The notes beneath the pieces were generated by a model. The model did no database searches, had not been told where the DNA came from, and saw only the letters and a list, made by a program, of their open reading frames with translations. A stretch of 18,115 bases of DNA from Phytoactinopolyspora endophytica (GTDB taxonomy: Bacteria; Actinomycetota; Actinomycetes; Jiangellales; Jiangellaceae), in assembly GCF_004138495.1 (NCBI RefSeq), contig NZ_ML142850.1:384638-402752 (forward strand), read 5' to 3'. A program made the position numbers and the translations under genes. Shown here in pieces: positions 1 through 6,387 of this stretch; position 1 is the first letter of the stretch; every line of letters begins with the position of its first letter.

Positions 1-445
1 CGAGGGTCCGACCTACCCACGCGGCGACCTCACGGTCGACGGGCCCCGGGCCAGGCACGTTCCCATCCACCCACCGGTGCATCCGCACCGGCACCCGCTC
101 TCCCCCGCCAGCCGACTCGACCCACGCCAGGCACCCGCCATCAGCTGGATTCGGTATCGGCTCCGGCATCGGCACGCCCGCGGCGAGAACTCGCTGCTCG
201 AACTCCCACGCCGCGTCGAGCCAGTCCCGCCACCGCGGATCGCGCCACGGATTGCGCATCTGCTTGACCGCGTAGCTGGCGCTGTCCGTGTTCAGCCGAT
301 ACACCCGGTTCGACCATGCCCCGGAGACCGGCGACATCTCCACCGCCGTGCCGGACAGTCCGAACGCCGCCAGGACCACCGCCGGGGCGGGCGCGTCGTC
401 GATCCTCCCCTGAGGATCTGCATGTTCCGATGCCACGCTGCGCAC
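1..445 (-). CDS. APH-like phosphotransferase, N-terminal part (runs off left edge)
   Basis: Reading the minus strand from about 445 to base 1 gives an open frame with strong high-GC codon bias and no stop. The product has the N-lobe layout of the aminoglycoside/choline-kinase-like fold: an AAFGL start, GAWSNRVYRL (glycine-loop region), YAVKQM (candidate ATP-binding Lys), AGVPMPEPIPN, and a RVPVRMHRWVDGNVPGP hinge. The C-lobe with the catalytic HxD loop lies outside the window. The start is uncertain: GTG at 445 is chosen, but GTG at 472 (preceded by GGAAA) and GTG at 436 are in the same frame; an in-frame TAA closes the frame upstream of 472. The protein at 10796-11779 has the same arrangement (FGL, VWR, YAAKE, AGVPSP, RVYEWVDGEVP), so the two are distant relatives. 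The substrate cannot be told; many actinobacterial members are not antibiotic kinases. Confidence 0.8.
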   Translation of the reverse strand, partial: MRSVASEHADPQGRIDDAPAPAVVLAAFGLSGTAVEMSPVSGAWSNRVYRLNTDSASYAVKQMRNPWRDPRWRDWLDAAWEFEQRVLAAGVPMPEPIPNPADGGCLAWVESAGGGERVPVRMHRWVDGNVPGPGPVDREVAAWVGRTL

Positions 446-535
446 ATTACCGACGGAGATCACTGGAATCACATGAGTTTCCGGTTACCTCACCCGGACG
501 GCAGAGGATCCCGACGGTCGCCGGCCGCCACCGCT

Positions 536-603
536 TCGCCGAGAGCCTGCAACGGGTCGAGCCCCACGCCGCAGGACGCCGCCGATGCCGGGCAGCGCAC
601 ATC
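536..603 (+). pseudogene. Decayed fragment of a GntR (UTRA-domain) gene
   Basis: Positions 536-563 match 2738-2765 of the intact GntR gene in 27 of 28 bases, and 574-590 match 2775-2791 exactly over 17 bases. Between them the fragment has 10 bases where the intact gene has 9, so the frame breaks. The first part still encodes [10 protein letters not shown], against [10 protein letters not shown] in the intact regulator; the shifted frame continues DAADAGQ against DAADAEQ. Nothing upstream or downstream resembles the rest of the regulator, and the region lies in the gap between the left-edge kinase gene and doxX. I read it as the remnant of a paralogous regulator gene. Confidence 0.65.
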
Positions 604-636
604 ATCACGACCTGCCCTTCGGACGTTCCGGGTGAT

Positions 637-657
637 TAGATTTGGTGTCTCGACACC
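637..657 (+). promoter_or_regulatory. Candidate -10 and dyad before the DoxX gene
   Basis: TAGATT at 637-642 fits a -10 hexamer, without a convincing -35. It is followed directly by a perfect inverted repeat, GGTGTC-tc-GACACC (644-657), which would lie at or near the transcription start, just before the ribosome-binding site GGAGG at 659-663. This could be an operator or a small 5' hairpin. Only the sequence pattern supports it. Confidence 0.35.
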
Positions 658-669
658 CGGAGGTGCGTC

Positions 670-1020
670 GTGTTCGTACTCACCGTCATCGTCACGGTAG
701 TGCTCGCCGCGGCCTTGACCATGTCCGCGTACATCAAACTCACCCTCCGTGAACCGTACGTTCAGGGCTACGTCCGAGTGGGCGTGCCAGCCGAGAAGCT
801 CAAGTACCTGGCGTTCGTCCTTCTCGCCGGTACGGCCGGACTGATCCTGGGCTTGTTCTGGGCGCCACTCGGGATCGCCGCCGCAGCGGCGTTGACGTGC
901 TACTTCCTGCTTGCGATCGGTTCCCACATCCGTGCAGGCGACGGGAGGAGCCTGCCGGCCCCGGCAACGTTGGCAGCGTTGTCTGTGCTCGCACTCATCA
1001 TGCGCAGCGCTACCGTGTGA
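670..1020 (+). CDS. DoxX-like small integral membrane protein
   Basis: A 116-residue hydrophobic protein starting at GTG 670, with GGAGG six bases upstream. About four membrane segments are visible: residues 2-20, 45-64, 65-86 and 98-112, with a short basic loop (KLTLREPYVQGYVRVGVPAEKLKYL) after the first. This size and the early sequence SAYIKLTLREPYV..Y.RVGVP fit the DoxX-like family, whose members are found in thiosulfate/quinone metabolism and oxidative-stress complexes; the role here is unknown. The gene stands alone, flanked on both sides by fragments of a GntR regulator gene. DoxX-like genes often accompany DGPF/ECF sigma genes, which lie 2 kb downstream on the other strand, but a functional link is only a possibility. 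Confidence 0.75.
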   Translation: MFVLTVIVTVVLAAALTMSAYIKLTLREPYVQGYVRVGVPAEKLKYLAFVLLAGTAGLILGLFWAPLGIAAAAALTCYFLLAIGSHIRAGDGRSLPAPATLAALSVLALIMRSATV

Positions 1021-1026
1021 ATTGAC

Positions 1027-1062
1027 GGTCGAGCCCACACCGCAGGACGCGACCAGTGCCGA
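1027..1062 (+). pseudogene. Second decayed GntR (UTRA) fragment, 3' of the DoxX gene
   Basis: Bases 1027-1050 match 555-579 of the first fragment with one substitution and one 1-base gap. They also resemble the intact GntR gene from 2757 on. The deduced peptide VEPTPQDATSAD parallels [12 protein letters not shown] of the intact regulator. The similarity fades after about 1062. It begins 7 bases after the DoxX stop codon. The short length makes this less certain than the first fragment, but the match to that fragment is too close to be comfortable as chance. Confidence 0.45.
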
Positions 1063-1119
1063 TCACGCGATCATCAAGTCAGCGTACGCCGCACCAGCGC
1101 AGGAGAGCCCCGGCATACC

Positions 1120-1165
1120 TCGACACTTTTATCGCGGACGCATATTTGTATGGTAGACAGTACAA
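1120..1165 (+). promoter_or_regulatory. Promoter region and GntR-type operator candidate of the deaminase operon
   Basis: A 20-bp imperfect dyad at 1146-1165 reads TTGTA-N2-GT-N2-AC-N2-TACAA, symmetric at 14 of 20 positions. The GT..AC core resembles the operators bound by HutC-subfamily GntR proteins. It ends directly at the GTG start of the deaminase (1166), and no ribosome-binding site is present, so the mRNA may be leaderless or nearly so. TCGACA (1120-1125) and TATTTG (1143-1148), 17 bp apart, are a possible -35/-10 pair; TATGGT (1149-1154) is an alternative -10 that would suit a leaderless start. The second gene of this operon encodes a HutC-type GntR, the natural candidate to bind here. 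Confidence 0.5.
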
Positions 1166-2191
1166 GTGGCAGATCAACGTGACGACGTCGCTGCGTGGCT
1201 GGCAGCCCTTCCCAAGATCGAGTTACATCTGCATCTGGAGGGATCCCTCAGGCCCGCCACGATGTTCAACCTCGCCGAACGGAACAACGTCGACATCGGA
1301 GCCTCCACCCCGGACGACCTGACCGGTCTTTACGAGTTCAACGACTTCGACGACTTCGCCCGTCTCTTCCTCACCGGCCTGAACGTGCTCCGGACAGCGC
1401 AGGACTTCGCCGACGCGACGTCGGCCCTCGCGGCCGAGCTCGCATCACAGCACGTCCGTTACGCCGAGGTGACCACTACCCCGTTGAACCACCAGCGGCG
1501 CGGCATCGCGCTCGAGGAGTATCGGGACGGGCTCGACGAAGGACGACGGCGCGCCCGTTCGGAATCAGGAGTCGAGCTCTCCTGGATCTGCGACATCTCC
1601 CGCGAGTCCGAGGACCCCGGCTCCGAGGCGACAATCGACTACCTGTTAGGGCCGGCAGCCCCGGACGGCGTCGTCGGGCTCGGCCTGGGCGGTATCGAGT
1701 CCGGCTTCCCGCCCGAGCTGTTCGCGTCGTCGTTCCAGCGAGCGAAAGCCAACGGCCTGGCATCGTTACCGCACGCCGGAGAGACCGTCGGTCCGGCCAG
1801 CGTCTGGGGAGCGCTCAGGTCGCTCGGTGCCGACCGCATCGGCCACGGCATCCAGAGCCTCGACGACGAGAAGCTCGTCGCGCACCTCGCCGACCAGCGC
1901 ATCCCACTGGAGCTCGCCCCGACGTCCAATGTCTGCTTGAAGATCGTCGACAGCCCGCAGGCCCATCCGCTGGGCCGGCTCGCCGACGCCGGGATCGTCA
2001 CCACCATCAACACCGACGACCCGGCGTACTTCCAGACCACACTCACCGACGAGCTGCTCACGGCACACCGGCTACACGGCTTCACCACGTCGAAGCTGCT
2101 GGCCGCACAGGTAGCCGCACTCGATGCGTCGTACGCGGGTGCAGAGATCAAGGCGCGGATACGCGCCGAACTGGAGCGCGTGCTCCCGTGA
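1166..2191 (+). CDS. Adenosine-deaminase-family purine (nucleoside) deaminase
   Basis: A 341-residue metal-dependent hydrolase of the adenosine/AMP deaminase family. All family signatures are visible: HLHLEGS at 21-27 (zinc ligands H21, H23), HAGET at 203-207 (zinc ligand H203, catalytic E206), RIGHG at 225-229 (H228), TSNVCLK at 253-259 and NTDDP at 282-286 (zinc ligand D284, D285). By family knowledge it hydrolyses the 6-amino group of an adenine-type substrate to the 6-oxo product plus ammonia. The context GLGLGGIESGFPPELF and HAGETVGPASVWGAL is closer to the branch holding aminodeoxyfutalosine deaminases and uncharacterised actinobacterial members than to classical adenosine deaminases (GLDLAGDE), so the exact substrate is open. 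It starts at GTG 1166 without a ribosome-binding site; its stop overlaps the start of the GntR gene (GTGA), giving a two-gene operon. Confidence 0.88.
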   Translation: MADQRDDVAAWLAALPKIELHLHLEGSLRPATMFNLAERNNVDIGASTPDDLTGLYEFNDFDDFARLFLTGLNVLRTAQDFADATSALAAELASQHVRYAEVTTTPLNHQRRGIALEEYRDGLDEGRRRARSESGVELSWICDISRESEDPGSEATIDYLLGPAAPDGVVGLGLGGIESGFPPELFASSFQRAKANGLASLPHAGETVGPASVWGALRSLGADRIGHGIQSLDDEKLVAHLADQRIPLELAPTSNVCLKIVDSPQAHPLGRLADAGIVTTINTDDPAYFQTTLTDELLTAHRLHGFTTSKLLAAQVAALDASYAGAEIKARIRAELERVLP

Positions 2192-2943
2192 CCAGACCCC
2201 CCGGCGCCGACCGTCCGCTGTACACGCGCATCGCCGCGTCGCTGAAGAGCCGGATCCTTGCCGGCGCCTGGGCTCCAGGCGAACGCCTCCCCGGCGAGGA
2301 ACACCTCGCCAGGACGATGAGCGTCAGCCGCGGCACGATACGGCAGGCGATCGCCGCCCTCCGCGACGCCGGCTACGTCGCCAGCCAGCAGGGATCCGGA
2401 ACGTACGTCGCGGCCAGGCCTCCCATCGAGCCGCTTACGCCGAGATCGGGGCCGGTCTACACGGGTTTCCTCGATGATCTCGACGACGAGGCCGCCCACG
2501 TCGAGGAGCGACGACGCACCCAGCAGACCTACCCGGCCGACGGCGCCGTCGCTGCTGACCTGCGGATACCTGCCGGATCACCGGTGACGCGGTATCGAGC
2601 CGTTCGCGTTCGGCACGGGGCGGTGTACGGAGTGGCGTCGGACATCGTTCCCGCGAGCGTCGCCCGACAGATCACGCCCGACGTGCTGGACCACAGCCCC
2701 ACGATGGTCGACGCGCTCTCCGCCGCCGGACGACGCGTCGCCGAGAGCTTGCAACGGGTCGAGCCGACGCTGCTGGACGCCGCCGATGCCGAGCAATGCG
2801 ACGTCGCTCCTGGATCCCCCGGGCTCGCGTTGACCGGCGTCGCCTACGACGACGAACGCACACCCATCAACAGCTACACACTGACCGTCGTCAAGGGCTA
2901 CGGCATCGGCCTCCTCCTCACCCGCGCCAACCAGCCCGGCTAG
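2188..2943 (+). CDS. GntR-family transcriptional regulator, HutC subfamily
   Basis: A 251-residue regulator. Residues 10-75 form the GntR winged helix-turn-helix: [43 protein letters not shown] and the wing QQGSGTYV. Residues about 90-245 form a UTRA effector-binding domain, with [23 protein letters not shown] and [13 protein letters not shown]. The start GTG 2188 overlaps the deaminase stop by 4 nt, so the genes are translationally coupled. A regulator co-transcribed with one enzyme usually senses that enzyme's substrate or product, here possibly a purine or nucleoside; that is inference. The gene ends in TAG within CTAG, where the convergent sigma-factor gene also ends. Two decayed fragments of its UTRA-coding part lie at 536-603 and 1027-1062. 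Confidence 0.9.
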   Translation: MTRPPGADRPLYTRIAASLKSRILAGAWAPGERLPGEEHLARTMSVSRGTIRQAIAALRDAGYVASQQGSGTYVAARPPIEPLTPRSGPVYTGFLDDLDDEAAHVEERRRTQQTYPADGAVAADLRIPAGSPVTRYRAVRVRHGAVYGVASDIVPASVARQITPDVLDHSPTMVDALSAAGRRVAESLQRVEPTLLDAADAEQCDVAPGSPGLALTGVAYDDERTPINSYTLTVVKGYGIGLLLTRANQPG

Positions 2944-4187
2944 CCGAAGGGCTCCTTGCTGATCAGAGACGCGCGGCGCTGCAACAGAGCCCGCTCGGCT
3001 GCGTTGTCAGTGCGGGCGATCGCCGCGTCGTAGGCGCGTGCTGCGTCCTCGTAGCGTCCGAGTCGGCGCAGCAGGTCGGCACGGATGGCGTGCAACAGGT
3101 GGTAACGGCCGAGATCGAGGCCGTCGACCAGGCTGAGTGCCGCCTCCGGCCCGTCGACCTCCGCCACGGCGACGGCACGGTGCAGCGCCGCGACCGGGCT
3201 GGGCGCGAGCGCCATCAGCTGGTCGTACAGCTGGACGATCTGTGACCAGTCCGTCTCTGCCGCGGACGGCGCGTCGCTGTGCACAGCGTTGATCGCCGCC
3301 TGGATCTGGTACGGGCCCGGCTGGTCTCGTCGCAGGCACGCCCGGACGATGCTCTGCCCTTCAGCGATCAGGTCCCGATCCCACTGGCTGCGGTCCTGAT
3401 CGACGAGCAAGACGATGTCACCGCCGTCCGTCGTACGGGCGGCCCGTCGCGACTCGGTGAGCAACATGAGCGCGAGCAGGCCCATGACCTCGGGCTCATC
3501 AGGCATGAGCTCGGCCAGGAGCCGTCCCAGGCGGATCGCCTCGGTGCACAGATCAGCCCGGACCAGCTGATCACCCGAGCTCGCGGTGTAGCCCTCGTTG
3601 AAGATCAGGTACACCACAGCCAGCACCGACGTGAGCCGGTCTGGAAGGTCCGCGTCGCGCGGAACACGGTACGGGATCTTCGCGTCGCGGATCTTCCCCT
3701 TGGCGCGGACCAGGCGTTGCGCCATCGTCGGCTCCGCGACCAGGAACGCACGAGAGATCTCCGTCGTCGTCAGGCCACCCAGGAGCCGAAGTGTCAGTGC
3801 CACCTGGGCACCCTGTGCGAGCGCAGGGTGGCAACAGGTGAAGATCAGCCGCAGCCGGTCATCGCGCACGGGTCCCTCCTCCTCGACCGGATGGTCCTCT
3901 CCGTGCAGCAGCGCCGCCTGGGCATGCTTGTCTTCACGGGACGCTTCCCGGCGAAGACGGTCGATCACCCGGTTACGGGCGGTGGTGATGATCCAGCCCG
4001 ACGGACTGGGCGGAAGCCCAGCCCGTGGCCAGCGCTGCACGGCGGCAGCGAACGCGTCCTGGACCGCCTCCTCGGCGACGTCGATGTCGCCGAATCGGCG
4101 GACCAGGACGGACACGGCGCGGCCGTATTCCTCGCGGAAGACGCGTTCGATCTCCGCGTGGGACACCACGGGCGGGTCGGCCGTCAC
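2940..4187 (-). CDS. ECF42-like RNA polymerase sigma factor with TPR-like extension
   Basis: A 415-residue ECF sigma factor, about twice the length of simple ECF sigmas. Sigma-2 lies at about 12-80 ([47 protein letters not shown]) and sigma-4 at about 110-170 ([46 protein letters not shown]). The long C-terminal part begins with the hallmark [17 protein letters not shown] (185-200) and ends in a TPR-like helical region (about 325-405). This architecture, together with the DGPF-domain protein gene immediately upstream, is characteristic of group ECF42, which has no classical anti-sigma factor. The start GTG 4187 overlaps the DGPF stop codon (GTGA). It probably responds to a stress signal sensed through the extension or the DGPF protein; this is not known. 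It shares its CTAG stop with the convergent GntR gene. Confidence 0.93.
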   Translation of the reverse strand: MTADPPVVSHAEIERVFREEYGRAVSVLVRRFGDIDVAEEAVQDAFAAAVQRWPRAGLPPSPSGWIITTARNRVIDRLRREASREDKHAQAALLHGEDHPVEEEGPVRDDRLRLIFTCCHPALAQGAQVALTLRLLGGLTTTEISRAFLVAEPTMAQRLVRAKGKIRDAKIPYRVPRDADLPDRLTSVLAVVYLIFNEGYTASSGDQLVRADLCTEAIRLGRLLAELMPDEPEVMGLLALMLLTESRRAARTTDGGDIVLLVDQDRSQWDRDLIAEGQSIVRACLRRDQPGPYQIQAAINAVHSDAPSAAETDWSQIVQLYDQLMALAPSPVAALHRAVAVAEVDGPEAALSLVDGLDLGRYHLLHAIRADLLRRLGRYEDAARAYDAAIARTDNAAERALLQRRASLISKEPFG

Positions 4188-4546
4188 GCGCAGGTTCGCT
4201 CGCTCTCGTCGATCAGGGGCCGGACCTCGACCGGCAGCGTGACCGCACGGGCGAGCTTGCGGCCCCATTCGAGCGCGACGTCCAGGTCGGGCGCCTGTAG
4301 GACCGTGAACCCACCGATGTGTTCCTTGCCCTCGATGTACGGGCCGTCGGTGGTAAGGACGTCGTCGCCCTTCGCCTGGAGGACCGTGGCGGTGCTCGGC
4401 GGGTGCAGGCCCCCGGCGAATACCCACGCACCGGACGCCTGCATCTCGGCGTTCACGGCCCTGACATTCTCCATGATCGGCTCCAAGACCTCCGGCGGCG
4501 GCACGTCGCCATCGGGCTGGTAGATGCTGAGCAGATACTGCGCCAT
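4184..4546 (-). CDS. DGPF-domain (YCII-superfamily) protein, ECF42 partner
   Basis: A 120-residue soluble protein of the YCII/DGPF family: [13 protein letters not shown] at the start, [18 protein letters not shown] at 39-56, the diagnostic [15 protein letters not shown] at 66-80, and [17 protein letters not shown] 4546 is preceded by AAGGAGG six bases upstream, which favours it over the in-frame codons further out. Its stop overlaps the start of the sigma factor gene, so the two are translationally coupled. In ECF42 systems DGPF proteins are the conserved neighbours and targets of the sigma factor; their biochemical activity is not established. A second, more distant YCII-family gene lies at 5289-5576 on the same strand. 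Confidence 0.92.
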   Translation of the reverse strand: MAQYLLSIYQPDGDVPPPEVLEPIMENVRAVNAEMQASGAWVFAGGLHPPSTATVLQAKGDDVLTTDGPYIEGKEHIGGFTVLQAPDLDVALEWGRKLARAVTLPVEVRPLIDESERTCA

Positions 4547-4571
4547 GATGTTCCTCCTTGCCAGTGACGGT

Positions 4572-4627
4572 ACCGGGTCATCCCGGTCTCTCACCCTCTA
4601 CACGAACGACGCACGGCCGAATCGACA
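4572..4627 (-). promoter_or_regulatory. Candidate ECF42 promoter and dyad upstream of the DGPF-sigma pair
   Basis: The 93-bp gap between tag and the DGPF gene contains, on the minus strand, TGTCGA at 4627-4622. From memory, TGTCGA is the -35 element reported for ECF42 promoters in Streptomyces; a CGTC-type -10 follows, but its spacing is shorter than I would expect. Nearer the gene there is a perfect dyad, ACCGGG-tcat-CCCGGT (4572-4587), about 25 bp before the start codon. Together they suggest an autoregulated internal promoter, so the DGPF-sigma pair need not depend on read-through from tag. Confidence 0.45.
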
Positions 4628-4639
4628 CCGCAAGAGGAC

Positions 4640-5248
4640 TCAGCGGCTCGGAGGCGTGAAACTCTCGCGTGCCCGCTCGACCTGGGGCCTGATCACGCAC
4701 TCCTTCACGTGGTCATTGATCAGCCCCATGGCCTGCATGAACGCGAACACTGTGGTGGGACCGACGAACTTCCAGCCTTGCCTCCTCAGGTCCTTCGACA
4801 AGGCGATCGACTCGGTTGAGGTCGACGCGCTCTGTGGCTCAGCCAAGTCTCCGGCAGGCTCGTAACGCCATATGACTGCGCTCAACGATCCTCCGCCGTC
4901 GGCGAGCTCCTCGGCACGGCGCGCGTTGTTGATCACGGCCTCGATTTTGCCGCGGTGGCGGACGATCCCTGTGTCCTGCAACAGCCGGTCGACGTCCCTT
5001 TCGGTGAAGCGAGCGACCTTATGGATGTCGAAGCCGCAGAAGGCGGCGCGGAAATTCTCGCGCTTGGCCAGGATCGTGCGCCAGCTCAGGCCCGACTGGA
5101 AGCCCTCCAGACTCAGCTTCTCGAACAGCCGGTGCTCGTCGGCGACGGGGAACCCCCACTCAGTGTCGTGATAGGCCAAGAACTGCGGTGCCGCGCCGCT
5201 CCAAGGGCAACGGGGCCGGCCATCTGGAGCGAACATCGAGGCAGTCAT
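4640..5248 (-). CDS. tag: DNA-3-methyladenine glycosylase I
   Basis: A 202-residue base-excision repair enzyme that removes N3-methyladenine from alkylated DNA. The family's zinc snap is complete: C14 (RCPW), H27 (YHDTEW), H180 and C184 (NDHVKEC), with the same spacing as in the E. coli enzyme. The active-site segment LSLEGFQSGLSWRTIL (45-60) includes E48, matching the catalytic-pocket Glu. FVGPTTVFAFMQAMGLINDH at 161-180 is also diagnostic. The start ATG 5248 has AAGGA about ten bases upstream; ATG 5236 is an alternative. It lies 40 bp after the YCII gene and 93 bp before the DGPF gene, all on one strand. Its position inside a TetR/YCII/DGPF/ECF42 set suggests the cluster may include an alkylation response, which is inference. 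Confidence 0.95.
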   Translation of the reverse strand: MTASMFAPDGRPRCPWSGAAPQFLAYHDTEWGFPVADEHRLFEKLSLEGFQSGLSWRTILAKRENFRAAFCGFDIHKVARFTERDVDRLLQDTGIVRHRGKIEAVINNARRAEELADGGGSLSAVIWRYEPAGDLAEPQSASTSTESIALSKDLRRQGWKFVGPTTVFAFMQAMGLINDHVKECVIRPQVERARESFTPPSR

Positions 5249-5288
5249 TCTCGTGGTGTCCTTACGTCGTGAGTGCTGCGCTGGTCAC

Positions 5289-5576
5289 TCAGGCCAGCAG
5301 GAAGCTCAGCCGGTCGTCGGTCTTTGCCGCGTCGATCTCGATGATCTCGGCGCTGACTACGCCTTCGGCGACAAACGGGTCCTCGTCGACGCGCCGCTGC
5401 AGGTCCGCCAGCGACGTGCCGTGCGCCAGGATCGCACCACCCGCGGACGGCTGGATGCTGCCGACCAGGAGGAAGACTCCGTCGCCGAAACCGCGCCCGA
5501 TCCACTCCTGGTGGCCAGCCATGTGCTGACCGGCTGCGCTCTTGTTGTCGGAGAACCGAAGCAACACCACGAACAT
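5289..5576 (-). CDS. YCII-related protein
   Basis: A 95-residue YciI-like protein. It shows the family pattern FVVLLRFSDN at the start, MAGHQEWI (H21, the conserved His), GDGVFLLVGSIQP, GGAILAHG, and DEDPFVAEGVVSAEIIEID with the conserved DPF. ATG 5576 follows GAGGAA at good spacing. The gene is 28 bp after the TetR stop and 40 bp before tag, so the three are likely co-transcribed. Family members are small dimeric proteins with a His-Asp pair in a pocket; the reaction is mostly unknown. It is a separate branch from the DGPF protein at 4184-4546. Confidence 0.85.
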   Translation of the reverse strand: MFVVLLRFSDNKSAAGQHMAGHQEWIGRGFGDGVFLLVGSIQPSAGGAILAHGTSLADLQRRVDEDPFVAEGVVSAEIIEIDAAKTDDRLSFLLA

Positions 5577-5604
5577 GTAGTTCCTCTCTTCGATGTTCAG
5601 TGCC

Positions 5605-6216
5605 TCAGGCATTTGCCTGGGCGTCGGCGTCTCGTACGTCCTGTTCCGCATCGCCGGTGTAAGCGCTGAGCCAGTCACACATCCGCTGAACTTCCCGACA
5701 GATGAACTCCTCGTCGTGGAAGGCGTTCGCCAGCGTGGCCACGCCCTGACTGAAGGCGAGCACATGCATCGCCAGCGCATCGGCCTGCGCTTCGTGACCG
5801 AGCAAGGCGAACTGCTCACGCAACCACACCCGGAACACCTCGAACAGGCCCTTCGCATCCTTCAACGCCGCGTGGTCGAGCTTCGCCAGCTCGGTGGTCA
5901 GCGTGCCCACCGGGCACCCGTGATTCTGGATGTCGGCGCGATTCGTCAGCACGATGTGGATAAACCGCCGGATCCGCCCGCCTGGTGTCGGCTCGTCGGC
6001 CTCCCATTGCTCGAGCATCGCGCGCCTCGCCCCCACACGGGCGTCGATCACCGCGTCCAAGATCTCATCCTTCGACTTGAAGTGGTAATAGAAGTTCCCT
6101 CGCGAGATCCGCACCTCGTCCGCGATCGCCGCGAACGACGTGTGCTCGTAGCCGTGCTGATAGAACAGCTCATCGGCCGCCTCGACGATCCGCGCCCGCG
6201 TCACCGATCCACTCAC
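5605..6216 (-). CDS. TetR-family transcriptional regulator
   Basis: A 203-residue one-component regulator. The N-terminal helix-turn-helix domain is clear: TRARIVEAADELFYQHGYEHTSFAAIADEVRISRGNF is the canonical order, with FYYHFKSKDEIL ending it near residue 53 (described here by its motifs TSFAAIA, ISRGNFYYHF and KDEIL). The C-terminal ligand-binding part (PTPGGRIRRFIHIVL, NHGCPVGTLTTELA) matches the TetR subgroup with a conserved GCP motif. GTG 6216 is chosen because GAGGAGG lies eight bases upstream. Two tandem palindromes lie in its promoter region, consistent with autorepression. Downstream on the same strand are the YCII and tag genes; the vapBC pair diverges from it. The ligand is unknown. 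Confidence 0.92.
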   Translation of the reverse strand: MSGSVTRARIVEAADELFYQHGYEHTSFAAIADEVRISRGNFYYHFKSKDEILDAVIDARVGARRAMLEQWEADEPTPGGRIRRFIHIVLTNRADIQNHGCPVGTLTTELAKLDHAALKDAKGLFEVFRVWLREQFALLGHEAQADALAMHVLAFSQGVATLANAFHDEEFICREVQRMCDWLSAYTGDAEQDVRDADAQANA

Positions 6217-6257
6217 GACATTCACCTCCTCGATCGAGAACACCTCACACCACACCT

Positions 6258-6300
6258 TAGGACGAGTGTCCTACAGTAACAGAATAGGACAGCCATCCTA
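6258..6300 (-). promoter_or_regulatory. Two tandem palindromic operators upstream of the TetR gene
   Basis: Site 1 (6258-6273) is TAGGAC-gagt-GTCCTA, a perfect 6-bp dyad. Site 2 (6285-6300) is TAGGAC-agcc-ATCCTA, with one mismatch. Their centres are 27 bp apart. Both lie 40-85 bp before the TetR start codon. A possible promoter on the minus strand (TTAGGA, 17 bp, TACTGT) would be overlapped by both sites. The consensus TAGGAC-N4-GTCCTA and the location make autoregulation by this TetR the simplest reading. The sites also lie in the shared gap with the divergent vapB gene. Confidence 0.72.
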
Positions 6301-6348
6301 ATTGCGAGGCGGGCCCGACGACGTCGCTCAGCACCGCAGGTGGGAGGT

Positions 6349-6367
6349 GATATACACTATTGATATC
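6349..6367 (+). promoter_or_regulatory. Candidate autoregulatory dyad upstream of vapB
   Basis: GATAT-N9-ATATC (6349-6367) lies in a short AT-rich stretch just before the vapB ribosome-binding site. TACACT at 6353-6358 fits a -10 (TANNNT), so the dyad would overlap the promoter core. Antitoxins of this AbrB-fold type commonly bind such sites with the toxin to repress their own operon. No clear -35 was found. Confidence 0.4.
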
Positions 6368-6387
6368 TACCATTAGGGAGGGGCTTG

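Noticed and set aside
77..700. 207-codon open frame on the plus strand
   Set aside because: Its first part is antisense to the kinase fragment; only a short stretch resembles a GntR piece, which is listed as a pseudogene fragment.
1195..2187. Long open frame in front of the GntR gene in the same frame
   Set aside because: It lies over the deaminase gene in another frame and its product is arginine-rich and without family motifs. Only the part from GTG 2188 is the GntR regulator.
3279..4523. 414-codon open frame on the plus strand
   Set aside because: It is antisense to the ECF42 sigma factor and DGPF genes, which have clear family motifs; high GC produces such antisense frames.
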